Source: Fonticula-like sp. SCN 57-25
Taxonomy: Eukaryota; Nucleariida; Rotosphaerida
Assembly (NCBI GenBank): GCA_001724245.1
Contig: MEDX01000069.1
Coordinates: 1 to 30,317, forward strand
DNA: 30,317 nt
Direction of reading: 5' to 3'
The notes beneath the pieces were generated by a model. It saw only the letters and a list, made by a program, of their open reading frames with translations, did no database searches and had not been told where the DNA came from. Made by a program: the position numbers and the translations under genes. Below, in pieces: positions 1-8,686 of this stretch (position 1 is the first letter of the stretch; each line of letters starts with the position of its first letter).

Positions 1-867
1 CCAACCTCATGGTGCAGCATTACATGTTTACGCGCAACACGGTCAATGAAACACAGTGCCTCAAGCAGTCGCTCAAGCTCGAGCCGCTCGGCAAGAAGGA
101 AGTTCTGGCCAATAACAGCGATATTTACGAAGAGTACCTGTCGTACTTTATGGAGAATGTGGCATCAGAGTCGCCGCGGGACCACACGCCAATCGAGGAC
201 AACCGCATTGACATTGGCGACGACGAGCAAGATGATGATGAGGAAGATGACGGCGGCGATGACGGCGGTGATAATGTCGTACCTTCGCTGCCGTCGCTGC
301 CGTCGCCGCCGCAACTTCCGCCGATTTCGCCGGTCTTTGCGGCGCAGGTGCATCATGCCAGCGCGTCGCCCGTCATCGCTGTCTCGCAGGGAACTACTTT
401 TGCAAATCCCACCGACAGCAACGCCGACTTTGACAGCGCTTATGAAAACTCGATGCGCACGCTGGCGCGGCCGCTCACGGTGGACATTGGCGGCGACCAC
501 GATTTCGACCTCGAGCTCACACAGCTCGGCGGCGGCGCTCCGTACGCACAAAATCACCTAATAAATGTGCATAAACTGACGCGCTTTTTCTAGCGCGAGC
601 TCGACTGGGACTCTATCGCGTCCGCCTGCGTACCCCGCCGCGCCGGAATCCGCCCCGGAATCCGCGCCGAGTCTGCCTGGCGACAAGACACACGTGATCA
701 ACCAGGGCGACATGCACGTGACAATGTCGTCGGCAGCGGCCGCGGCGCACCATGTGCAGCAGGCGCAGCGTCAGGCGCAGATGGCGGCCGCGGGCGACGC
801 GCCAGAAGATATTGACGATGAATATGACGCGCTACTTGTCCGCCTTGAAGGGCTTCGCGACACGTAG
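1..867 (+). CDS. IST1-like ESCRT-III-associated protein, C-terminal part (5' end outside window)
   Basis: The gene is cut by the left edge; the open frame runs in from base 3. My model has exons to 541 and 594-867, with an intron at 542-593 (GTACGC...ctgac...TAG) and a TAG stop at 865-867. The extreme C-terminus reads LLVRLEGLRDT, a textbook MIM1 motif (LxxRLxxLR), which in ESCRT-III and IST1 proteins binds MIT domains of VPS4-type ATPases. Before it lies a long acidic, Pro/Ala-rich linker (DDEQDDDEEDDGG and PSLPSLPSPP) of about 200 residues. IST1 has such a linker, whereas CHMP proteins are short. The first ~50 residues only weakly resemble the end of the IST1 helical core. If the call is right, the protein acts at endosomes and in cytokinesis. 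The MIM1 is clear; the IST1 name is an inference, and a CHMP1/2-type protein with an extended tail is the alternative. Confidence 0.45.
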
Positions 868-1128
868 AGGATTACAATGTCATGATTTGTACTATTTTAC
901 ACATGGTTGTTGATGTTTCCAAGGTGGGTCTGCTGTCAATTTGTGTCGATTTCCGCTTCTGCTGTGGTCGACTGTCTGCTGATTGTAAATGTTTGCATAG
1001 ATTCAATACTAATAATTCTGAGATTGATGTATTAAATCAATGATGGTCTAGTCTGTACAAGGCAGATGAATTGATAAAGAGCGCAAAATATGTAACAATG
1101 ACGGACAAGAAGCGCAAAAATGTACCGA
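868..1128. other. Intergenic region between convergent genes
   Basis: This is the 3' side of both the IST1-like gene (+) and the J-PPR gene (-). It is more AT-rich than the flanking coding sequence and presumably holds both 3' UTRs. I see no ORF with homology, no tRNA-like structure and no repeat. Confidence 0.6.
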
Positions 1129-2696
1129 TCATAACGTTGTTGTTGACGTCTTTTCGTGCTCCGTCTGCTGCGCAACAGCCGCGGCCGGCCCAACCATCGC
1201 CTCTGCGCCTTCCCCGCTAAGCAGCTGCGTGCCCACCGGCCCGAGCAGCGTCCCATGCTTCTTGAGCGTCCTCGCGACCTCCTCGGCGAGCGCCGGATTC
1301 CCCGCGTCCATGCACTCGCCGAGCAGCTTCTCGCCCGTCGCCTTGTCGGGCCGCAGCCCGTCCGTGTGCATGAGCCTCAGCACGCGCGGGATCTTGTCGA
1401 GCTGCTTTCCTTCCACAGCCGCGTGCAGCAAAAGGCCGAGGCTGACGGCGTCTGACCGGTAGCGCCCCTTGAACCACATGGCGCGCTTGACTTCGTACAT
1501 TTCGTCCATGACCTCGAAGGCGCGCGCGTGCTCGTTTGTCTTGACGCACGCCTCGAGCATGCTGTTGAAGATGACGCGCGTCGGGAGAGTGAAGGGGTTC
1601 ACGCACATCATGTCAAAGTACTCGCGGGCGCGCTGGTAGGAGCCGCTCTTGGCGCTCGCGCGGATCATCTCGTTAAAGGTCCAGACGTCGGGCTTGAGCT
1701 TGTAGTCGGACATGCGGTCAAAGAGACTCTCGGCCATGAAAAAGAGATCGCGCGTGTACGGGTCTGAAAGAAGGAAAGAGGAAAACGGGAAAAAGGTAAG
1801 CAAAGGTGGAAGAGAATGGAGGAAATAGGGCAAAAAGCGTGGTAAAACGGAGCCAAAAAGACAAAAAACAGGTCCAAATTGGTCGTGGCAACATAAAAAA
1901 TAACACAAAAATACACATGAAACACTTCCGTAACATAGCCTTCCCTCTACCAATTTGGCAAGAAACTAAACTCCTCGTACCTGCCGTCTTGAAATCGGAC
2001 GAGGCCTTCATTTGAAGCGTGCAGCCTCGCATCAGAATCTCAAAAGTGGCCCTCGTGGGCTGCTCGCCAGCGGCCAACAAAGCGCGAAACATTTCAAAAG
2101 CGGCAAAAAGGTCTCCCTACCAGCGCGATGTGCCACGCACGCTCGTTAGCGATCGCCACGCAGGCGATGTATAGCGCACCTTCTTGACGTGGTCGTAGAT
2201 CAGCGAATCGTACGTCTGGCCCGCCATCCGCAAAAAAGACTTGAAAAACGACTGCGACGCCTTTACAGTGCGCTCGCCAAGAAACATTTCGTCGATGCGG
2301 CGGCGCATCTGGTCAAGCGACTCTGTCTTTTGCGACTCGCTGTCCTGCCGCTCCATCATGGCCTTGTAGGCGGATGTGAGCCTTGTGAACGCCTCCTCAT
2401 ACTACTCAAACGTCAGTTATCAACGTGGTGGCGTGCGCAAAAACGCAAGAGGAAATAAAAGAAAAGGAAGCGGTGCGCACTTTTGGCTTTTCCGCTTCGG
2501 ACGGGCATCGATCAGGATGCACCTCCATGGCGCGGCGATAGTAGGCAGCGCGGACGGCCTCGACCGGCGCTTCCGGCTCGATACCAAGAATTTCATGAGG
2601 CTGGAGCTTGTCGCTTCCCAGAAGCGACGAGTAGCACCTAGCAGCGACTGGGCGCCGCGCAAACCTCGCGAGCCCCAAACGCAGCATGCCGACCAC
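1129..2696 (-). CDS. Mitochondrial J-domain / pentatricopeptide repeat fusion protein
   Basis: Exons on the minus strand are 2696-2481, 2401-2180, 2116-1981 and 1763-1129, giving 402 aa. All junctions keep frame, and each intron removes an in-frame stop or shift. The first ~25 residues (MVGMLRLGLARFARRPVAAR then CYSS) look like a mitochondrial presequence. Residues ~31-90 form a J-domain with the HPD motif at 60-62, which stimulates Hsp70 ATPase. From ~134 the protein becomes a run of PPR-type helix pairs, for example TYDSLIYDHVKKGDLFAAF followed by a second helix ending GEQPT. At least four or five repeats continue to ~370, and a polar tail ends TSTTTL. PPR proteins bind organellar RNA. The third intron (217 nt) is unusually long here. 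A J-domain joined to PPRs is rare; the join lies within one exon pair with conserved motifs on both sides, so a wrong gene merge is unlikely. The RNA target is unknown. Confidence 0.8.
1764..1980 (-). other. Long (217-nt) intron 3 of the J-PPR gene
   Basis: It begins GTACGA at 1980 and ends in a long pyrimidine tract, TTTCTTTCAG, at 1764. Splicing joins GCAG to ACCCGTAC and restores the PPR frame. It is about four times the usual intron length here and is T-rich on the coding strand. It contains a perfect 10-nt inverted repeat (separate entry). Confidence 0.75.
1874..1958. repeat. 10-nt perfect inverted repeat inside the long J-PPR intron
   Basis: CCAAATTGGT at 1874-1883 and ACCAATTTGG at 1949-1958 are exact reverse complements separated by 65 nt. 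In the transcript they could pair and loop out part of the intron. The arms are short, so chance remains possible. Confidence 0.5.
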
Positions 2697-2887
2697 CTGC
2701 TTTGTTGCGACACGTCACGTGTTTAACGTACACAGTCACGATGAAGGTTTTTGTGATAAGCAAAAAATGAGAGCTGGTCTGCAGAACGGTATATTATATT
2801 ATATATTATATGTAATGAAGACGTATACTTCTACATAAAAACGTCTCATGGTTTTGATATAAATATTGTGGAAGATTGCAAGGTACC
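2697..2887. promoter_or_regulatory. Promoter region of the J-PPR gene and 3' end region of the nine-TM gene
   Basis: This 191-nt gap separates two minus-strand genes. It carries TCACGTG at 2715-2721, about 20 nt upstream of the J-PPR ATG, and an ATATTATAT-type AT-rich run at ~2790-2812. The run more probably belongs to the 3' UTR of the nine-TM gene. Confidence 0.45.
2716..2721. promoter_or_regulatory. CACGTG E-box-like element
   Basis: The palindromic CACGTG lies 20 nt before the J-PPR start codon. It is one of several such sites close to start codons in this window. CACGTG is the classical bHLH site; the factor here is unknown. Confidence 0.35.
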
Positions 2888-5350
2888 TCAGAAAAGTTGA
2901 CTGAGAACAACGCCCATGAGCCAGAAGACCACGGAGGCAAGGTATGACCTTGCGAGTGTTGACAGCCTCGAATGGACGGTAATGCCAAAGATGACTGCGT
3001 GCGGCTCCAGGTGGTCCGTATTCAGCATTGACGATATGTGCGAAATGAACGCCTGGAAGGACTTGTAGTCCTCGGTGACCAACTTGCTAATGCTGGGATG
3101 CACCCGATAGATAAACTCGCGCGTGTAGCAAAAGTACGAGTACGAGTGCACAACGAGTGTTTGCGCCGTGTCGCTCTCCAGCAGCTTGGTAATGAGCGAA
3201 AAGTACGTGACCAGGACGACTGCCGCGTAGAGACAGATAAAGATCATGAGCACGCTGAGGGGAATGAGCAGCCCCTGAATATCCCAATCCAGGCTAGCCG
3301 CATTTGCAAGAACGACGGCGAAACACATGATGCTCACACCCAACAGGGCCACCAAAAAGGCCTGAATAGATTTCAGCTCAAAGTTGATGACAAAGCGGTA
3401 GTGGAAACGGCGCGCGCGGAGCCAATCGGCAATGTAGGCGCGGTCCTCGTCAAAGCGGACTTCCACCTCGCGCTCTGAATTGGCCACAGGGCGGTCTTCG
3501 GCCAATGGGAATAGAATGCTGGGGTCAAGAAGCGATGTGAGATGTATCTGCTCCATTAGCGGTTTCTTGAGCGTTGTTGGCGCCTCGATATAAACAAGAC
3601 GAAGAATAATCAACATGGAGATGGTCGTCGAAAAACCACAGAGCAAACCAGCTGCCCACAGGTAGCCATTCTCAGCAAAAAGGCCAATTGATTCCACGGC
3701 GTCCTCACCATACACCTGGTTGAAGAGAAGGAGAAGTAAACTCATAGCGTAGAGGAAAAAGAAGAATACAACGGTAAGCACCATTGATGTGATGGCGCCG
3801 TATCGCAGCTTTAAAAACGAAGCATGATGCTTTAGCTTCTCGTCAGCGTTTGATGACCCAATCGCGACACTGAGGATGCGAGCTGCGTTTGGGTGCGATT
3901 CAAAAAGTTCGCGAGCATGGTCTCGATACGCCTTTGCTGTTGTGCGCGACGGCTGCCAGCCATTTGCGATGGCAACAAAGAGCATCATGCCAATATACCA
4001 TCCCACTGCCGCATTGTTAAGCGAGATCAATGCAATGCTGCACCCATCGCAATTCTCTGCAAAGTTGGTAAAGGTCTGGATAGGGGAGACGGGGCACGTC
4101 AGATTGGCGGCAACGTCGAGCGGCAGGTGGACGCGGCAGTGCTGCATGGCGGTTGGTGTAATGGCAAACAGCAGCGCGACCAAAAAACCGCTAATAATAA
4201 TGCCGATCATTTGCATACCGTGGCGCGATTTGAGATAAAACTCTGATCGGTGAAGCGGCGGCGAGTACAGCAAGGCGAAGAGCGCGCGCGGGCTGAACCA
4301 GCAGGGGGCGTCCTCGTTCTCTTCGCCGATCATGGGCGAAACAGGCAGGTCTGAGTTGAATGAATTGTCGCTCGCCGAAGCCTCAAAGACCTGGTGGCAG
4401 TCGGGGCAGGGGCAGACATTCTGGCCGAGCTCCATGACCATATGAAGATAGTACCGATGCAAGATTGACTCGCGCTGCTCGTCGGCGTGGCGAGAGTCAC
4501 ACGAGTCATTCAATGGAATACCGCAGGGGCACTCTGTCGCGGGCGTGCGGAAAGAGGCAAAGGTGCTTGCCCTCGGGCGCGGGCTCGTGCCGGCCTCTTC
4601 ATCGCCGGGCGGCAGGAGAGGCTCTCTGTTGGTGCTGGGCTTAGGGCCGAAATCATCCTTGTCGTCGATAGGAAGCGACTTGTACTCTGCTGAAACCTTT
4701 GTAGTGCCACCGGCTTGTTTAAACAGTTGAACCGTCATCAATCTTCGGACAAGTAGCCAAATGACGGCGATGCTGGATAGGAGCATGAGGCCATACAGCG
4801 GCATAAGGTCGAGCCACGGTTGAAAACCGCTATACGCATTCACATAGGGATTGGCATAGCCCGTTGTGTTGGCGAGGAGGCAATAAAAGTTCAGCTCGCT
4901 TGGCAGAAAAATTTCGCCCAAAGTCTCGTTGACCATTTGGTACCTGGCCGGATCAGTCATGCTGTTGCCGGTGTACGAAGAGTTGAGCACCAAGGAGACG
5001 CCGTCATCGGCAAGGCACGCCTTGTACTTTCCATAGCGATCGCCGCGAAAGACGAAATTAAAAACCAACGTAAATACAACAACGCACACCGGCAAAAGAA
5101 TACGAAACTGCGTTGTAAACCCCATTACTTTTGCGGAGCCCAACAGTTGATCCTTGTAGGAGGTGGTGTCGGCTCCGCCTTCGATCGACATCGGGCGAAG
5201 CGGCCTCGCGTCAGCGTTACTCGCGCCCTGCGTCCCGGATGTGACAAATATTTCGTCGAGTCCACTACCATCCGAGATGATGCCCTGCCTACGCTGTTGC
5301 GTTTTGGTCGCCATGATGCTGGGGCGGGGCGCGCCACTTTGTAGTGACAC
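2888..5350 (-). CDS. Orphan multipass membrane protein (about nine TM segments)
   Basis: A single uninterrupted frame of 820 codons makes this the only clearly intronless gene here. I do not recognise a family. Hydrophobic segments lie at about 82-101, 183-201, 380-400, 445-463, 519-545, 563-587, 663-683, 693-720 and 801-820. The loop between the first two has N-glycosylation sequons (NSS, NET, NTT), suggesting it is luminal or extracellular. The 200-380 loop would then be cytosolic; it is rich in Pro/Ser and holds two cysteine clusters, CPCGIPLNDSC (274-284) and CPCPDC (313-318), which could bind metal. Another Cys-rich luminal stretch follows at 405-437. The protein ends immediately after the last TM. 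An in-frame ATG at 5314 is an alternative start. A CCAAT box sits at 5388-5397. Function is unknown; a transporter, channel or receptor cannot be told apart by eye. Confidence 0.75.
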   Translation of the reverse strand: MSLQSGAPRPSIMATKTQQRRQGIISDGSGLDEIFVTSGTQGASNADARPLRPMSIEGGADTTSYKDQLLGSAKVMGFTTQFRILLPVCVVVFTLVFNFVFRGDRYGKYKACLADDGVSLVLNSSYTGNSMTDPARYQMVNETLGEIFLPSELNFYCLLANTTGYANPYVNAYSGFQPWLDLMPLYGLMLLSSIAVIWLLVRRLMTVQLFKQAGGTTKVSAEYKSLPIDDKDDFGPKPSTNREPLLPPGDEEAGTSPRPRASTFASFRTPATECPCGIPLNDSCDSRHADEQRESILHRYYLHMVMELGQNVCPCPDCHQVFEASASDNSFNSDLPVSPMIGEENEDAPCWFSPRALFALLYSPPLHRSEFYLKSRHGMQMIGIIISGFLVALLFAITPTAMQHCRVHLPLDVAANLTCPVSPIQTFTNFAENCDGCSIALISLNNAAVGWYIGMMLFVAIANGWQPSRTTAKAYRDHARELFESHPNAARILSVAIGSSNADEKLKHHASFLKLRYGAITSMVLTVVFFFFLYAMSLLLLLFNQVYGEDAVESIGLFAENGYLWAAGLLCGFSTTISMLIILRLVYIEAPTTLKKPLMEQIHLTSLLDPSILFPLAEDRPVANSEREVEVRFDEDRAYIADWLRARRFHYRFVINFELKSIQAFLVALLGVSIMCFAVVLANAASLDWDIQGLLIPLSVLMIFICLYAAVVLVTYFSLITKLLESDTAQTLVVHSYSYFCYTREFIYRVHPSISKLVTEDYKSFQAFISHISSMLNTDHLEPHAVIFGITVHSRLSTLARSYLASVVFWLMGVVLSQLF

Positions 5351-5537
5351 CGCGATTTCTTTTGCAAACTTCCACAGTAATACGTTCGACCAATCAGCGT
5401 CGAGATCGTGTTCTGCCCAATGATGGCAATCTTGGCGGATTCAAAAAGTACATTGTTGCTTTAGCAGAAAATATGATACAAAAATATACAGACCACGTCC
5501 AATGTTTTACATATATTCATAGTCAGAGCGGATGGCA
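5351..5537. promoter_or_regulatory. Promoter region of the nine-TM gene, and 3' end of DDX59
   Basis: This 187-nt gap lies between two minus-strand genes. It contains GACCAATCAG at 5388-5397, 38 nt upstream of the nine-TM start codon. The part nearer 5470-5520 is AT-rich and probably the DDX59 3' UTR. Confidence 0.45.
5388..5397 (+). promoter_or_regulatory. CCAAT box (GACCAATCAG), NF-Y type
   Basis: GACCAATCAG matches the NF-Y consensus RRCCAATSRG. The identical 10-mer occurs at 22812-22821 and, inverted, at 26297-26306; a near match is at 24650-24659. All four lie within about 150 nt upstream of a start codon. Confidence 0.55.
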
Positions 5538-7451
5538 TCACCGCGAATCCATTTTGGGCCGCTTCCTGTCTCGAACAAGCGACGAGTTGAGCAATTCCGA
5601 AGGCAGCGGCGTGACCTGACCCGCAGGAAGCGCCTTAAGCCGATCGAGCAGCTCGGGAAAAATCGACTTGTTCTCATTGTTGATAAAGGAATAGGCCCAG
5701 CCCGTCGCTCCCAGCCGACCCGCGCGACCCACTTGGTGAATGTACTCGTCCACCGACAGAGGCATATCAAAAAGGATTACGACCTTGACGCCCTCGATAT
5801 CAACGCCCCTCGAAAGCACACCGGTAGAAACGATAATTGGTACCCTGCCTTGGGTAAAGTCGGTTAGAGCGGCGAGGCGCTCAGTCTGCGGTCTATCTCC
5901 GTGTATAAAAGTGCTCTCGATCCCCGTCTTTACCTTGATCTGGAAGAAATACCGGGGAAGAGTGAGCAAAGCAAACATCAGCAAGTATTCAAGTCATACC
6001 GCTTCTGAAAGGAATTGAGCGCCGAGCTTTGACTGGACAAAAATAATGGCGGGAAATTTGACATTTTTCGATTGAAGTAGCTGCATCAGCTGCTTCCGCT
6101 TGCTTACTTCCTCGACCCACAAAATCGTCTGTCGCACTGCAGCCGGCGGCGCGCCAACACGCTCCCCCACACTAATGCGCGCCGCCTTTGTTCCGTCGCC
6201 GCGCATCATTCGCTTCGCTACCTTGGCCGTGTCGCTGCTGATGGTAGCCGACGCAAGGATGCGGCGCGCATCTCGCGGGACGTACGACATGATGACTTCC
6301 ATCGCGTGCTCGAATCCCCCTTTTATAATTTCGTCAATCTCGTCAATAACAACGGCGTTCAAGCACGAAAGGTCGAGCGCGCCGTCCTGCCTGTCAACGA
6401 TCTCCACGAGTCGCCCCGGCGTGGCGACGACGACCTGCGGCCGGCGGCGCAGCCGGTGCAGCTGATTCGGTAACGGCAGCCCGCCGATGATGAGCGCCGT
6501 GCGCATGACCGGGTGGCCACGCATGAGCGCCTTGAACTGCTCCTCTACCTGAATACACAGCTCTCGCCGAGGCGTGATGACCAGTACGCGCACGTTGGAG
6601 CGCAGCTGCACCGGGTCGGCCGATAGCTGTGCCACCAATGGGATCACAAAGGCGCCCGTCTTGCCGCTGCCGGTTGGAGAGGACACTAGCGCGTCCATGT
6701 CGCAGAGGATTGTGGGTATGGCCTGCATCTGAACGGGCGTCGGCGAAACAAAGCCGGCCGAGGCGAGGTTTGCCTCGAGGAAGGAGGGGAAGCCGCACTG
6801 GGAAAACTCCCATATGGGGCGAGGGACGGCGGCGCCCGAAGCTGTGTCGATCTGAAAGACGTGGCGAATAAAAGTAATGTACTCGTCGGCGGCCTGGCGA
6901 ACGTCGTCGGGCTCGCGGTAAAGAAACGTCGTCTGTGCGCTCGCAGGGACGCCGGCGCCCTTTGAGGATCGGAAGCGCTCCAAATCGACACGCTTGCATT
7001 CGATACTGCAGACGTCGGCGTCCGTCTCGTCGCTAATGTACTCGCCGTATCTCCCGCACACAAAGCAGCGTGGCTCGCCGGTCACCGCCGCGCGCTGCTC
7101 AATAGAGTAGATCTTGACCGGCTCCAGGGGACTCGCGTCCTCGGCGATGTTCGAGGCGGCAGGCTCAGACGATGGCGCGTCGGCGCCTGGATTCGCCGCA
7201 GGCGGTGCCGCTTCAGTCACCTCTGCGTCACTCTTCACTTCAACAAGCGGTGCCTCTTCCACTTTGTCGACTTCCTTCTCCTCTGGCGACAGAGGTAGGT
7301 CTTGAGTAGCTGCAGCTTGCTCCATCGTGTTCGGTTTCGCCTTGTCAGCACTTTGCCCATCCCTCGCGTCCCTCGTCGGTGGATCCCGCGTAGGCTGCGC
7401 TTTGCCCAACCGCACCGCGCGCGGAATAAAACCAGACGGCATGCCGCTCAT
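5538..7451 (-). CDS. DDX59: DEAD-box RNA helicase DDX59 (HIT zinc finger type)
   Basis: Exons 7451-6000 and 5939-5538 (intron 5940-5999, GTATGA...CAG) give 617 aa, close to the usual ~620. The N-terminus ([10 protein letters not shown]) matches the start of animal DDX59, which supports a start at 7451 or 7442. A half HIT zinc finger (C129-x2-C132-x15-C148-x3-C152, with [17 protein letters not shown]) precedes the helicase core. Motif I is TGSGKT (260-265), Ia PRREL, Ib TPGR, III SAT (401-403), and [10 protein letters not shown] (552-559). Motif II reads DEID (370-373) instead of DEAD, and Ia has PRREL for PTREL. DDX59 is a nuclear/cytosolic helicase linked to snoRNP and RNA metabolism; its substrate here is unknown. 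The gene is head-to-head with KTI12 and its first codons overlap that gene. An internal ATG at 7325 would avoid the overlap but would drop the conserved N-terminus. Confidence 0.93.
7439..7451. promoter_or_regulatory. Interlocked start codons of DDX59 (-) and KTI12 (+)
   Basis: The palindrome GCATGC at 7439-7444 carries the KTI12 ATG (7441-7443) on the plus strand. On the minus strand it carries an in-frame DDX59 ATG (7442-7440), three codons after the first possible ATG at 7451-7449. No intergenic DNA separates the coding sequences, so promoter and 5' UTR elements must lie in the partner's first exon or, for DDX59, in KTI12 intron 1. Confidence 0.7.
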
Positions 7452-8603
7452 TCTCGTGTGCGGGCAGCCCTGCAGGTACGCGGAATCCTCGGCTCACTGG
7501 CCCGCGCGCCACCTAACTTGCTGACTCACGGTGGTTGGGTCGTGTCTGCAGTGGCAAGTCGCACCGCACTGAGCAGATCAGCACATACCTGCGCGGCCAA
7601 GGGCATCGCGTGCTAATTATCGGCGTTGGCGGCGACGGTGACACAGAGTCCACGCGCCACCTGCGGCGCGCGGTCATCTATGGCACCGCCGAGGAGGAGA
7701 AGCGCGCGCGTGGCGCCATCATGGCCGCCGTCGAGCGCCTCTTGTCGCGCGATGTCTACGTCATCGTGGACTGGCTCAACTATATCAAGGGGTTCCGCTA
7801 CCAGCTCTTTTGCGTGGCAAAGTCGTGCAGCACACACTACTGCGTCGTACGCTACCTTACTCTTTCACGCGCTGTTGCGCTCAGCTTGCCTACCTAGGTC
7901 GAGTGCGGCGCCACAAAAGAGGTGGCCCATGCGCGGAATAATGCGCGCGACGCCGACCCCTACTCGCCGCAAATGTACGTCGTGTCCTCTTCTATTTATG
8001 TTGTTGCTCAGCTTTTACGCAGCCTCGACGAGCTGTGGTCTCGTTACGAGCACCCGAACCCGATGAACCGGTGGGACAAGCCGCATTTTGCCGTGGCGGA
8101 CTCTGACGAAGCGCCGCCGCTCGCCGACATTTCCACGGCACTGACGACAGGCGTCGTGCAGCCCAACCTCGCCACACGGCCGGTGCGTCGTTTATAGACG
8201 TCCCTTTCTGTTGCTGACACCCAGCAGACGCCGGTGACCGAGACCAACTTTCTCTACGAGCTGGACCGCATCACGCAAGAGGTGGCGCAGGCCGTCACCG
8301 ACGCACAAAAGATCCCCGGCGCGGGCGTCGTCACGGTGCCCAACAGCGACCGACCTATATCCGCTCATTCTCTCTTTCTTGTGTTTTACATGTCCTATTT
8401 TTTGTTGTGCATGTGCTGCCGATCCCTCTGTTGCGTTAGTTCCTTGACTCGCACACGTTAGGCTAACGCGTCAGGTAACCGTCCCCGAGCTTCATCGCAT
8501 CCGCCGGCAGTTCCTCGCCATCAACAAGGTCAACACGATCACGGACATTTCCAGGATCGGCGGAGCCTTTGTCGACTACCTCAACACGGCGATTGACCAG
8601 TGA
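7441..8603 (+). CDS. KTI12: KTI12, Elongator/tRNA-associated P-loop ATPase
   Basis: Exons are 7441-7475, 7552-7846, 7898-7974, 8023-8182, 8225-8356 and 8457-8603, giving 281 aa. All phases agree. KTI12 binds Elongator and tRNA and promotes wobble-uridine modification in the cytosol. The N-terminus [15 protein letters not shown] holds the Walker A motif (residues 8-15), split by intron 1. The family blocks VDWLNYIKGFRYQ, NRWDKPHF, TNFLYELDRITQEV, VPELHRIRRQF and a C-terminal FVDYLN are all present. The first four introns are short GT-AG. The fifth (8357-8456) is an AT-AC intron with a perfect U12 branch site. Across it the protein aligns without a gap to human KTI12 as I recall it. The start codon interlocks with that of DDX59 on the other strand. 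Confidence 0.95.
8357..8456 (+). other. U12-type AT-AC intron in KTI12
   Basis: The intron starts ATATCCGC right after the codon CCT and ends CACAC before GTTAGG. TTCCTTGAC at 8440-8448 is a perfect U12 branch-site match (TTCCTTRAC), with the branch A at 8447, nine bases before the intron end. No GT at a suitable position keeps the conserved protein block PNSDRP/VRLTRQVTVPEL intact. The AT-AC ends do, with phase 0 on both sides. An alternative 3' end at 8474 (CAG) also keeps frame but would delete six residues that match the human protein. Confidence 0.85.
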
Positions 8604-8686
8604 TGGGCTCGTGCCCTCAGTTTTGATGTAATCTTTATTGTACATGCACTATGCCAAGCCTATGCCGTTTAGATATATCTTATCGC
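8604..8686. other. Short intergenic region between convergent KTI12 and MRRF
   Basis: Only 83 nt separate the two stop codons, so the 3' UTRs probably overlap. The TTTATTG and ATATAT stretches are AT-rich. No other feature was seen. Confidence 0.5.

Noticed and set aside
46-561. Arg/Ser-rich open frame overlapping the IST1-like gene in another frame, and many similar long GC-rich frames elsewhere.
   Set aside because: They are shadows of real coding sequence: biased composition, no family motifs, no splice logic.
2785-2815. ATATTATAT repeat considered as an origin or microsatellite marker.
   Set aside because: It is short and imperfect and lies in a 3' UTR; no origin features accompany it.
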